Source of the DNA: Pilaira anomala
Taxonomy: Eukaryota > Mucoromycota > Mucoromycetes > Mucorales > Mucoraceae
NCBI GenBank assembly: GCA_025716855.1
Contig: JAIXMQ010000068.1
Location: 62,001 to 126,000 of the forward strand
DNA: 64,000 bases
Direction: 5' to 3'
Position 1 is the stretch's first letter; each line of letters opens with the position of its first letter. This document shows positions 45,083 through 56,888 of the stretch, piece after piece. The notes under the pieces were generated by a model, which did not search any database, had not been told where the DNA came from, and saw only the letters and a list, made by a program, of their open reading frames with translations. The position numbers and the translations under genes were made by a program.

Positions 45083-46793
45083 ATGTCGAAACCTTCTCCA
45101 TTAGCTGCAAAAATTGCAGGCTCTATTTTGCCTGTAGTTGTATATGGTTTATTGGGTTATACTTGGTATATATATATATTTCGTATTTGCTGTATGTCTT
45201 TTATACTTTTTTCTCTTTATGTATATATTATAAACTGACTCATAATATGATGTAGTATATCTCTTGCTTCAGAATCCCCCTGATAACACAGCAGAAGCGG
45301 GTAATATAGAATTTAAACTTTTTGTATTATTATTATTATTTTTTTTTTTTTGGACAACTTACATTTATTATTTATTATTTATAAATAGTGATATTTATAA
45401 TTATTGCTAGTTTTTTATGGATGATGGCAGTTTTATGTTATACCCGAGTTTTATTTACATCACCAGGAAAACCTGTCACTGTAAGTCAATTGTGTATTGA
45501 AAATGTATTAAAAAAAAAAAAAGATTATATCGCTTATCCTTTTCCACCCCTGCAGGCGCGCACGCCACTTCTTCATTCAGAATCAACTCAGGGTGGTTTA
45601 ACCCCTATTAATTTACCTCGCTATTATTATTCACCAAAGTTGTTTAATTGGACTACAATGACAACTCGATATTTAGATGTACAAGATAAATTAGATGTCA
45701 TGCCTGTTATATCTGTGAGTAGACAAGATGGCCAGCCAAAGTATTGTAACCTGTGTGAATGTTTTAAGCCTGATAGGGCTCATCATTGCAAAGAGTGTAA
45801 CGCATGTGTAATTAAAATGGACCAGTAAGTTACTGCATATTGTTTGGGCTGAAATATTTTTTTCCAACATGTATTTTTTTTTTATTTTTTTATGTTTAGT
45901 CATTGCCCTTGGTAAGTATATACATATATATACGAATGAATGTAAACAAATAGATATATTGACAATATGATTTTTTTTTTTAGGGTTAGTGGATGTGTTG
46001 GATTTGCAAACTATAAATTCTTCTTTTTATTTGTGTTTTATACTGGATGTTATGGATTATGGGTATTTGTAAGCTCTTTACCTTTAGTCATTAAAGGTGT
46101 TAAAGATATGGTAAGCAAGAAAGATATGAATGCAGTAGAATTATACTGACATAATGTTTCTATTACTAGAATGCACCATTAGACCCACATTGGATCGCTC
46201 TAATTATTATGTAAAGTTTGATATATAAAAATAGAAATGATAACAAAGACAGCTAATTTTTATTTATAGTGCATTTATATTTGGAATGACGGTGGTTGGA
46301 TTTGCTGGAGTTCATGCATCCTATATTCTTCGAAATGAAACGACAATTGAACATTTAGCAGATAGACCAAACGAGATTCGAGTTGATTTTGACATGTCTG
46401 GACAGAATTATGAAGTTGTCTCAATACCTGTTCTAGATAATTTATGGGAGCGTAAAAAGGGTGAAAACTGGAGACAAGTCATGGGAAATAATCCTTGGGG
46501 ATGGTTTTGTAAGAAAATACATATATATATATATATACACCCCTAAATCCGAAGAATGTGTTTTTTAACTTTTTTATATTTATATATACGTATATATAGT
46601 GCCTATAAAGCGTGGATTAGGTGATGGAACTGTATTTCCTTACAATGATTACATGTTTAACGAAATTGTTGAAAAAGCTCTTAAACAGAGAGAAACAATG
46701 GATGTTCGCGTTTATGAAGATCGACAACAATTGACCACAGATTACGAACCCGAGCGACTTTCTTCTATTGAAAGTACAGCTCAAATGACTTGA
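45083..46793 (+). CDS. DHHC palmitoyltransferase (PFA3/ZDHHC2-like)
   Basis: Nine exons: 45083-45191, 45256-45300, 45389-45480, 45556-45824, 45900-45911, 45984-46110, 46170-46210, 46270-46508, 46600-46793 (375 aa). It transfers palmitate from palmitoyl-CoA to cysteines of membrane-associated proteins. The DHHC cysteine-rich domain reads [43 protein letters not shown] when spliced (given here in pieces: [15 protein letters not shown], then MDHHCPWV). Four hydrophobic segments flank it: VVVYGLLGYTWYIYIF, VIFIIIASFLWMMAVLCY, FFLFVFYTGCYGLWVFV and WIALIIIAFIFGMTVVGF. NNPWGWFLPI after the last segment resembles the PFA3/ZDHHC2/15 group. The catalytic His-Cys pair is on the 12-nt exon 5. The donor of exon 1 (GTATGT at 45192) was preferred over a nearby GTATTT. 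Confidence 0.92.
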
Positions 46794-48190
46794 AGAAATC
46801 TATCTTTTTGTTTTGTTTTTGTTTTTGCCTTTTTTTTTTTTTTACCGCTTAATTTTGTAACAATTCTAATATTTAACGATATATACCATATATGATCTCT
46901 AAAAGAAAACAAAAAACCAGTTACTACTACTACTACTACTACCACTACCACTACTACTACTACTATTATTATTATTATTATTACTATCATCATCATCATC
47001 ATTTTTCTTCTTGTGTAAATAAACTCGATACAGTATTTATTGTGACACTTTCTTTTGAACTTGCACTCAATCTATATAGACATATACAACTTGATGATGA
47101 TAACATGTCAAAGCCTTTGTAGTTAATAAGCTGAAAATACATCCCGAATAAAACTAGTCCATTTTGTATCTCGGATCAAATCTCTCGGAAACAACATACA
47201 CACGATTTCTTTTACTATGATAGAAATGGAATTAAAACATGTAGTTATTAGAAACATGGGTGTATGCGCAATATGTAACTTTTTTTTTAAAAAAAAAATC
47301 TGCAGACACATTCTCGAGGTGAAGCATTATATCATATTGTTAGATATTTTTTTTTTTTAATTTACTTCTTTCAGTTGTGAATGAAAGCAAAGATCTTCCA
47401 TATCTTTGACATTTATATCAGAAGCCTTTCCGCGTAATACCGAGATTTAAAATGAATATAGTTAGAGTGTGCGTGTAAATAAAAATTACGCACATAGAAT
47501 TTGAATTATATCAAATACTATAACTACTGACATAGTTTTATAAATTTAAATACAATATTAGAATTGAATAGACTATGTATTTAACCCACGAAGCAAACAA
47601 AAATCAAGCTTTTATAAGGCATATTTTCTCACTTGTCTGCATAATTACCATACATAGTATGTAACTATGCATTTTTTTTTTTTTTTTTTTTTTTAGAAAA
47701 AAAAAAAAGATTAATAGAATGTTGATTTGTTTACTTTTCACTTTTATCATGATTCAATTTATTAAATGTATTTGACATCGTACATACATAAAAGTTAACT
47801 AATATTACGTATAAAGTCATGTTGCATTAGTTTATTTTGAATGATCCAATATGATTTATATTTTTGTTACTAAACGTTTCATTTTATTAAAATACTAAAC
47901 TGGAAATATAAGATATAATACAAAAATAAAAGGATTCTTGCATACTTATCCATCTATGTACTACAGGTATGCAAATTGATGACATTATTATCATCATCCC
48001 CAAGACAATATGTAGCATGACAGAACATCTGATTTGATCCCATTCTATGTCATGGCTGGCAAAAGTATGGCATTTTTTTTTTTTTTTATATATTCATGTT
48101 CTAATACAATAAGACATAAAGACTCTTATTAAAATACAGTAAATGAAAAAAAAAAAAAAAAGGTTCTAGAATAAAATAAGAGAAGTATAT
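46794..48190. other. Convergent intergenic region with triplet repeats
   Basis: Between the DHHC stop (+) and the RRP44 stop (-). An interrupted triplet array (ACT/ACC, ATT, ATC) spans 46921-47001. T and A tracts lie at 47671-47708 and 48071-48085. No gene was recognised. Confidence 0.5.
46921..47001. repeat. Compound triplet microsatellite
   Basis: Roughly 27 triplets of ACT/ACC, then ATT, then ATC, uninterrupted by other sequence. Confidence 0.85.
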
Positions 48191-48628
48191 TTATTGTTTT
48201 TGTAAAGATTTATCAACAGTTGATCTAGTTTCAATAACAGACATTCTACTGAACTTTTCCAAGATCTCAGACATGGAAGTTTGCTTCTTTTTCTTTCTAC
48301 TACTAGGCTTTTTGTTTGTTTCTGATTTAACTGCTTCTTCCTCTTCAATGGCATGAATCATATCCTTATTTGTCATTCGAACAGGGTTAGCAGGCTTTTT
48401 GCCTACGACATCAACATGTTCTAAATCAACTAGTGTCATATACACCATATGGCGATGTGCATGTGATTTACGAAGTTTAAGTGATACTCTTACATTATCA
48501 AAAAGATTAAACTGAATAGGATGTGGCAAATTTGCAGATAAGACAGAAATATCTGTTGGCATGTTTACCTCGATAGTACAATTAGGTATTGTTTCACCAT
48601 CATCTAAAAAAAAAAAACAATGAGTCGG

Positions 48629-48660
<32 letters not shown>

Positions 48661-51600
48661 ATGTATATACCTTGTTTTCCAGAAATTAAAGATAATGGTA
48701 CACTAGGGTTACCATCCTTTTCTTTAAGGTAAACAGGACCCTTTAAACCAAGTCTAGATGGAGATGTAGAAAATAGAAAAAAAAAAATTAGGGGCAAAAA
48801 AATTAGAATTCGATATTCAATGACACTAACCTCGGCACAAAAACATAAAATCCATTTGATCTTATTTCAGAAATAACACCTCTTTCAATCAATTGTACTT
48901 CATCAGACGTCTATTGATAGAGAGAGAGAGAGAGAGTAAATGATTTAAAATTCATATATATAAAAATCAAGTTAGATTTAAACTTACATGTTGTAAAACA
49001 TAAAGACTTTGGAATAATTCGGTAGAATCCTATAATAATGATTATCAGTCTTAATATTTAAAATAAAGGTACCCATCTTTTTCTTTTTACCCTTTGAGCG
49101 AATTTAGATTCTCTTGATTTTAAATTAAGGTTATCACAAATAGCTGAAATTGTACCATCTTTAAACATGATGGATTCACGTAAATTAGTATCTTGAACTG
49201 CAATCGGGTCCTCTACGCACATTAATAACTGTCTGTGTGCTACCACATCTGCATATCTACGAATTGGCGACTAATTTTTTTTTTTTTTTTTTTTTTTTTT
49301 ATATATATCAGATACTATATACATATCTGATTCAATAAAAACTTACTGTAAAATGTGTATAAAATTCCAATGCAAGACCATAATGATAATATTCATTGAT
49401 AGGATAATGACCTGAAGAGATATATCCAGCTTCATTCATAGCAATTGTAGCCATTGTTCTTAATAATTTTGCAATCTCGGGGTCATCTTTACAACCGATT
49501 GTAATTTCTTTTAGAGATTCAGCTAATGTTTTATTCGAAGAGAAATCTACAGAGAAACCCTAATGATTTAAAGCTTAGATGAAATCCATATATACATATA
49601 TATATATATATATTTTAGATGTATACTTTACTCTACTTTTAGCAGCCTTTACTAATCTTTCAAATTGACCTTGATTAGGAGGTGGGTGATGTCTAAGGAT
49701 AGCGGCATCTTTATATCCGTCGTAAATTCTTTTACCGACTGAAGCGTTTGCTAAAATCATAGCTTCTGCAACTAATCCATGAATTTCCATACTATCTTTA
49801 GGAAGTAAATAAATAATTTAAGGTTAAAGAAAATATCATGCTGCAACAAAAAGTTTTAAGATTAGTCTTTTTAAAAGGATATTAATATCAGTAATTTCAT
49901 GTTGATCTGTCATTTTGAATTTGATTTCTGATCCTTCTAATTCCAAAGCACCTTTAGCCAAACGTTTATCCTACCATGTTAAAAAAAGATAGTTAGGAAA
50001 ACTTGTGTGTATGTGTGTGTATGTATGTGTGTGTGTGTGTGTGTGTGTTTTTTGCTTACCCTAATAACACGAAGTACCTGTGCAAGTTTTATCACAGATG
50101 GTTTCAATTTTTTACACAAAGATGGGTCTAGAATTTAATTAAATACTAACCCCAAATATAATAAATTCAAATACTAACCTAAACCAGTTGCAACTTGTTT
50201 TCCATCCAAAAATTGTTGAGCCTGTTCATATTCCATTTCACAACTTGATCTAATAATCGATCTACCAAACCAAGTATTTAAGATGTTATAGTTTTTATCC
50301 ATTGTCCAAATCACCGAAACTGAATAACGATCTACTTTATGTCTTAACGAACATACTTTTTCAGAAAGTACAGATGGCAGCATATCAAAGCGTCGATCAG
50401 CTAAATAAACCGTAGTACCTCTAAAGCATATGCATATTAATTATTTTTTATTTTTTATTTTTATGTAATTTTATTTATTACCTGGATCGTGCTTCAACAT
50501 CTGTCACATAATTTTCTTTTACGAAATAACTTACATCAGCAATATGTACTCCCAATTCGATTTTACCATCTTCAAGTTCCTTTATAGATAAAGCATCTAA
50601 ATATATAAATCAGCTTTTTTTTTTTCTGGTTTGTTTGTTATTAACTGATAAGTATTTTTTTTTTTTTACCATCAATATCTTGACAATTAGGAGGATCAAT
50701 ACTAAAGACAGTTAAATCCCTAAGATCTCTTCTATTCTTAACTTCATCCTAAAGGAGTTTTTTTTTTTTTTTTTTTTTTTCAGAATCCGAGGCTGAGGCG
50801 ATTTTTTTTTTTTTTTACCTCGTTTGGTTTCCAAGGATTTTCAGGAGTATCAATAGGCATTTCATTTAATGAGACTTGACTAAACCCTTGACTTGCTTGA
50901 GATACCGAAATTGAATGTTCAACCAAGATTGCAGAGATTTCTGTATCCAATTGATGGATAGGACCTAAAGATCTAACAAAATGTCCATTTGGATATTGTG
51001 AAGAAATTGGCCTATATTCAAAAAAAAAAAAGTCAAAAAAAAAAAAAAGGAGAGAGAAAAAACAAGATGCATATTACCAGTTATCAATGCGAACAACAAT
51101 ACGTTGATCTTCAATTAATTTAACATCTTGGTATCGAATTCTTAGCTTGGGAATAACAGGATCAAGAGGGATAGCTAAATGAATGGATCCACCCTGTTCT
51201 GAACTACCTTCCTGAAGTGTAGCAACATAAGATCTCCAGTTACGATTAAGTATACCAATCACACGACCTGTAGGCTGATTTGATGCTGTTGTACTTATAA
51301 ATCTATCCTCTTCAAATTCTTTTTATAAAAAGAATTAAAACTCTTGTATACATTGAATGTTAATTGTATTTTTTTATATACCATCTTCTGCATTACTACT
51401 ATTGAATGCAATTTCATTTGTTGCAGTTGTCCAATTATTTTCAGATAACAAATCAACAACCACAATATCACCATGAACTGAAAAATAAATATATAAGGAA
51501 TTAAATGTTTGTTTACATTTCTATGTTGGCATCATTTTTTTTTTTTTTTACCTGCACGATTACGATTTTCATTGCCGATAATCAGGATGTCTTTACCGAG

Positions 51601-52712
51601 TTGACCACCACCATGAACATAGGCTTGATCACGGCTATCTTTTCTACAACGCAAAGTACCCGAGAAATAACGATTTGATTTAATACCTACTTCAAGTTCT
51701 TCAATAGATTTATACTATATAGATGAAACAAAATGGGATTGATTAAATAAATAATAAACCAAAGTTATTAGTATAATTACCTCTGTATAACCAGAAACAG
51801 CATCATGATGACTTTTAGTATGTTTTGAGGTCAACTTGATTTTATTACTATATTCTTCTTCTTCATCTAATACAACATCAGCCAATACATGAACTAAATT
51901 TTGTAACAATAAATTATGAGGATAGTATAGATCTAAATACTGTTTCGTATTCATTCTGATGATTTGAGTTGGTGTATCAATCTCTGAATGAGGTAACTCG
52001 GAAAGTAAAATGATTTTCTTTTGATGATTCAAGTGGTTATCATACCATAAAGCTAACTGACAAAGTGCTCTCCAATCACGCTTTGAACTTGGTTCATGTG
52101 GTTTTCTTAATACCTTTGTATTTTCAAATATTTCATTATAGAACATCACACTATTTCTTCTTGAATCATTTATAATTTGTCGAAGTTTACGATACGTTCT
52201 TGTCTTATCATGTTGTTGAAGCTAAAAAAATATATATATATATATCACTAAAAAGAACTATATTGTTTGAAGCTATAAAGAAAACAAACATTGATAGTAA
52301 CAGTTTGGCTTAAAATTATTCCAGTGATTTCTTCCTGTTCCAAAATTTCCAAATAACGCATAATAACCTATCAATTTAAACACGTTTAAATACACAAAGA
52401 ATTTTGTATTTGAATAAACAAAAAAAAAAAAAAAAGTTACCGAGTTATCTGGAATAATATAATGGTCGGTTGTTGCACTTAAAAATCCATGAGGTCCTTC
52501 ATTATTACAAGTCGAAGGACATGCTTTTGATAAACAAGGAATGTCAGTGCGTAAATACTCTTTTGTTTTTTTTTTAAAAAAAAAAAGCAAGTGTTAGTGA
52601 AGAAAGAAGGTTTAGGTTTTTTTTTTTTTGTATTTGTTTATTTACGTTCTCTCACAAGTTTTATAATGGAGTCGTTTTTAGTCTTTTTATAAAATGCTCT
52701 TTCTGTTCTCAT
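48191..52712 (-). CDS. DIS3: Exosome catalytic subunit Rrp44/Dis3
   Basis: Twenty exons (52646-52712, 52441-52559, 52290-52367, 51781-52221, 51552-51714, 51382-51477, 51078-51318, 50819-51011, 50670-50748, 50482-50596, 50179-50420, 50060-50127, 49883-49970, 49632-49804, 49347-49559, 49091-49270, 48988-49029, 48831-48910, 48671-48753, 48191-48603) sum to 1057 aa (yeast 1001, human 958). It is the 3'-5' exoribonuclease of the RNA exosome. Order: CR3 cysteines ([10 protein letters not shown]), PIN endonuclease domain ([10 protein letters not shown], then [15 protein letters not shown]), cold-shock domains, RNB exonuclease with [13 protein letters not shown] and HIADVSYFV carrying the metal-binding aspartates, [19 protein letters not shown], and a C-terminal S1 domain ([20 protein letters not shown]). 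The basic C-terminus (SSRKKKKQ) may be a nuclear signal. Nineteen introns are short; the one at 49805-49882 is AT-AC. Divergent from the SPX-EXS gene. Confidence 0.95.
49805..49882 (-). other. U12-type AT-AC intron in DIS3
   Basis: On the minus strand the intron starts ATATCCTTTT, the consensus minor-spliceosome donor, contains TTCTTTAAC (close to the U12 branch site TTCCTTAAC) and ends TTTAC 18 nt after it. Length 78 nt. Removing it joins ...GAAATTACTGATATTA to TTCCTAAAGATAGTATG in frame ([15 protein letters not shown]), restoring the conserved RNB region. No GT-AG pair between the flanking conserved segments gives an open frame. Confidence 0.85.
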
Positions 52713-52894
52713 TTGAAGGAATAAAAAAAAAAAAGTAACTGAGAACTTTCAACACACACATACACACGCGTGAATAATTATAAACTTTACAACAGTCACA
52801 TGTGATGCAACTAAACTTTTTTAAATGATCGAAAACAGATATATATATATAAAAAAAAAAAAGGTACAGAATGACAATCATAACAAACAACATG

Positions 52895-52929
<35 letters not shown>

Positions 52930-53160
52930 ATTATCATGCACGTGTCACTTTTGGTCTTTTAAAAATATAAATAGGAACAGTAAAAATTTTATTTTCTTTT
53001 TTTCTTTTCTTTCCTTTTTGTTCAAAATACTACTTATTATAAATAACGAAACTCAGTGTATAAAAAATAAGACAAACAAAAAAAGTGAAAGATCAAATTT
53101 ATTCTTTTTGTAAAAATACCCAGTTAATTTATTTTTAAAAAAAAAAAAAAAAAAAAAAAA
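52713..53160. promoter_or_regulatory. Shared divergent promoter region, DIS3 / SPX-EXS gene
   Basis: 448 bp between the two start codons with poly(dA:dT) tracts at about 52897-52926 and 53138-53160, the second abutting the SPX-EXS ATG. No specific site was assigned. Confidence 0.55.
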
Positions 53161-56100
53161 ATGAAGTTCGCGAAATATTTACAAAGTCAAAGTGTACCTG
53201 AATGGAGAAAAGCATATATAAATTACAAAGGATTAAAAAAGAAGTTGAAACAAGTAGAAAGAGTAAGGTTACACATTATTATTTTAAATTTTATACTACT
53301 AAACTTTAAATTTATGTATAAAAACATATAGTTTAGAAAAGCAAAAGAAAGAAAAGCTGCTATTCATTTAGATAATGCATTACAAGATATGGATGATGAT
53401 GATAGTTATTATTGGTTTAATAAAGATGAGAGGCCACAATCCATCATGAGTCGAATCTCTTCAAAGTTCACTCAACGTCGGTCGGCTTCTCGGCGAGGTA
53501 AAACTAATACATTGTATATAAGAGTTTATTCTTTTATTAACCCTTCCAATAATATACAATATAGCTTCTTTTAGAAGTTCTGCTACAACATTTTCTATAC
53601 TTGATGAAGTTTTATATCATGCAAGTTCATCCGAGAGAAGTTTTTTTGATTCACTTGATTTTGAATTAAATAAAATATCTAATTTTTATGATGGTAACAA
53701 AAAGTTTTTTTTTTTTTTTTTTTTTTTTACTTAATGGGTTGTCATGGAAACTAAAATATTTACAATTTTTTTTTTTTTTTTTGATAGAAAAAGAAGTTGA
53801 ATCAAGATTAAAATTGGAAGCGTTAAAGAGTCAAATGCAATTTATTGCCGAATATGGACGTCATTTACTGAATATAGGGGTAAATGCTTATATCTTTTAA
53901 TTTTTTTTTTTTGTACACATTATTAAATTCAAAATTATGGCATCATTTTTATTTATTTAAACAAAAAAGTCTGCTGGTGCACATCAACAAATGGATCCTC
54001 CTGGAACTATCGGTCATCATCGGCTCTATAACTGGTTTAAGCAATCCGATACACAAACATATACACTATCTGAACTTTCACCAAATTTCGACTATGTAGG
54101 TGATCAAAGAATAAGTTACAATGTGGCTAGAAATAGGCTGAAAAAAGCCATCACAGAATTCTATCGTAGCTTGGAATTTTTAAAATCCTATAAAACTTTA
54201 AACGAAACTGGTTTTCAAAAAATCTTGAAAAAGTTTGATAAAGTTGCTGGTTGGAAAGCAACTCATCTCTATACTCAGTCAATTAAAAAACATCATTGGG
54301 CAAATACAACTGATTTAGATGGAATTATGAGAGATACAGAGGTAAAGAAAATAATTAAAAAAAAAAAACTGATGATTTTTCCTTTTAAATTTAAATATAT
54401 ATATATATATACACACATTAGACCTTGTACATTAATGAATTTGCGGATGGACATCGTAGACGTGGTATGCAAAAATTAAGAGCACCTGAAAAAGATGAGG
54501 TAAACTACATATATATATATATATAAAAGTCAGTGTATGTTTTTTTTTAATAGTCGGGTTATTTAGGATCATAATTCAACTACATTAAGAGTAGGCGTCA
54601 TTTTAGGTATGGCAATTCCATTATTCACACAATCAATTCAATTGGCTTGCGACCCAAAAACCTTGAGGCAATTGCCTAACCTACAAACAAACATTCAAAT
54701 TTATGCATGCTTTTTATTACCCATCTTATTCTGTCTTGGATTCTCTATCAATTTATTAGTTTGGCATAGATCACGTATAAACTATAAATTCATTTTTGAG
54801 CTTGATCCAAGGCAAAACCTTGATTATCATCAGTTTGCTGAATTACCTGCCATCATGTTACTTATCAGTTCTGTCATCATGTTTATGGATTTCGCTCAAT
54901 GGTTTTCTCCAACCATACCTTCTGAATTATGTCCCCTGATCTTGTTTGTCTTTTTGATGGCTGTCATGCTTTGTCCATTTGATATACTTTATTTCTCTGC
55001 TAGAAAATGGCTTGGTGTTGCTCTGGTAATGCGCATATATATCATTGATACTTATTGTTTATTTATTTATTTATTTGTTTACCCCTCTTTTTTTTTTTTT
55101 AGTGGAGAATCTTATTATCTTACTGCTTTTCAGTAGAATTTAGAGATTTTTTTATTGCTGATGAACTTAATAGTTTAAGTTATTCAATTTGGACTAGCTC
55201 ATACTTTTTTTGTGCTTATTCCTGGCATTGGTCTGATTTAGGTATTTTTTTTTTTTTTTTTTTTTTAAAAAAAATGACATATATTATAAAAAAAAATACC
55301 ATGTTAAAAAAAAATCCTATTTTAGACGGAAATTGTAACATGTCGCAAATGTGGGTTGCACCATTTTTAGCATCGTTACCTCCCTGGTGGCGTTTATTAC
55401 AATGCTTTAGAAGATATAAAGATTCAAATGAAACAGTTCATTTATTAAATGCAGCTAAATATACAAGTAGTATCGTGGCAGCTATTGTCACAGGTCTTCG
55501 ACGCATGTACCGTAAGTTTTTTTTATATATGTATTAAAAAAAAAAAAAAAAAAAAAAAAGCATGATATCAATTAAACTCTGATTTAAATCTATATAGCAT
55601 CTACTGGCATGACTTTACTTTGGTTTTTTACAAGTTTAATTAGCTCATGTTATACTTCTACTTGGGATATTAAAATGGATTGGGGCTTATTACGTCCAAA
55701 TACAGAAAATTTTTTATTAAGAGATGAACTGGTGTTTTATAAATGGGTAAAAACAAAAAACTGATATGATAATTCTAAAAAAAAAAAAAAAACCTCGTGA
55801 TTGTTAAAAACTTACTTTATTAGACTTACTATGTTGCTGTTCCTATTAATATATTACTTCGATTTACTTGGGCATTGACGTTGATCCCATTACGTATTCA
55901 TAGTCAATTACTTGCTATTTTAATAGCTCTTTTAGAAGCTTATCGTCGTATTCAATGGAATTTCTTTCGATTGGAAAATGAAGTAAGTTTTTTTTTTTTT
56001 TTACATATAAATCACAAGAATTTATTAAGAAAATCATGAGGTTCATATATACTAACTTTAAATTTTTATATCAGCACTTGAATAATTGTGGTCAATATCG

Positions 56101-56596
56101 TGCTATTAAAGAAATTCCATTACCATTTGTATTATCAGATGCGGATTTAAAGATAAATAGTGATGATGAAGAAAGAATAAGTATCTTGTCCAAATGTGGA
56201 GTGACACAACCTATTGATATCATGTCAAATGATCATATTTCAATTTCAAGACGTCCTTCATTTAATTTAAACAGTATGGAAAGAAATTCAGTGGGTCATG
56301 AATCAATTCATAGAGGTTCCTTCTATGGTAGAAGAGATTTTGAAAACAAACAGGTGGATACAACAGATATCATTGGGTCTGTAAATACTTCAAAACTTGC
56401 TACTAGAGGAAATTCTACTCTGGAAAATGTTTTGACTCGTATTAAATCATTAAGAAATTCTGATAATAGTGATGAATCTGAAATTGATGATGATGATGAT
56501 GATGATGATGACGAAGACGATGATGAAGAAGGAGGAGATGATGATGATAATGATGATGTATATTTTGAAGGCAGAAGTAGGCATGAAGAATTTTGA
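53161..56596 (+). CDS. SPX-EXS domain transporter (SYG1/XPR1-like phosphate exporter)
   Basis: Twelve exons: 53161-53262, 53332-53497, 53565-53693, 53788-53879, 53970-54341, 54422-54499, 54567-55025, 55103-55241, 55326-55511, 55598-55746, 55824-55982, 56075-56596 (850 aa). The SPX domain begins [20 protein letters not shown] with the [10 protein letters not shown] basic cluster; SPX domains sense inositol pyrophosphates. Its distal half is [35 protein letters not shown] (cited by its ends LKKAITEF and ILKKFDKV). Several membrane helices follow ([73 protein letters not shown]), then the EXS domain: [52 protein letters not shown]. The C-terminal tail is Asp/Glu-rich (GAT repeat at 56481-56555). 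By homology to XPR1 it should export phosphate; Syg1 was found through G-protein signalling in yeast. Confidence 0.93.
56481..56555 (+). repeat. GAT-rich coding repeat (poly-Asp/Glu tail)
   Basis: Near-uninterrupted GAT/GAC/GAA/GAG triplets encode an acidic run in the SPX-EXS protein C-terminus. Confidence 0.8.
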
Positions 56597-56756
56597 TCTC
56601 ACAACGCAACATACACATAAAAACCCGCATCTATACCCTATTATTTACCTTTATTTAACTCATATATTCGTATAGACTTTTATCATTTATTATAGACATT
56701 ATCCCTTTTTTTTTTTGAAATAAATACATGTATATTTTTTTTATTCAAGAAAAAAA

Positions 56757-56781
56757 AAAAGAGAGAGCGAAAGAGAGCGAA

Positions 56782-56812
<31 letters not shown>

Positions 56813-56825
56813 GGGTAAACTTAAA

Positions 56826-56860
<35 letters not shown>
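56757..56860. repeat. GA-rich and AAT microsatellites
   Basis: An imperfect (GA)n block at 56760-56813 is followed by (AAT)n at about 56826-56859. They fill the 292-bp gap between the convergent SPX-EXS and exonuclease genes. Confidence 0.85.
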
Positions 56861-56888
56861 AAATGATGATGAATAATGATAATGCAAA

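Noticed and set aside
49805..49970. A GT-AG junction (donor AAAGGTGCTT) skipping part of DIS3 exon 13
   Set aside because: It would delete the conserved [12 protein letters not shown] segment that aligns with DIS3 of other eukaryotes, whereas the AT-AC intron preserves it.
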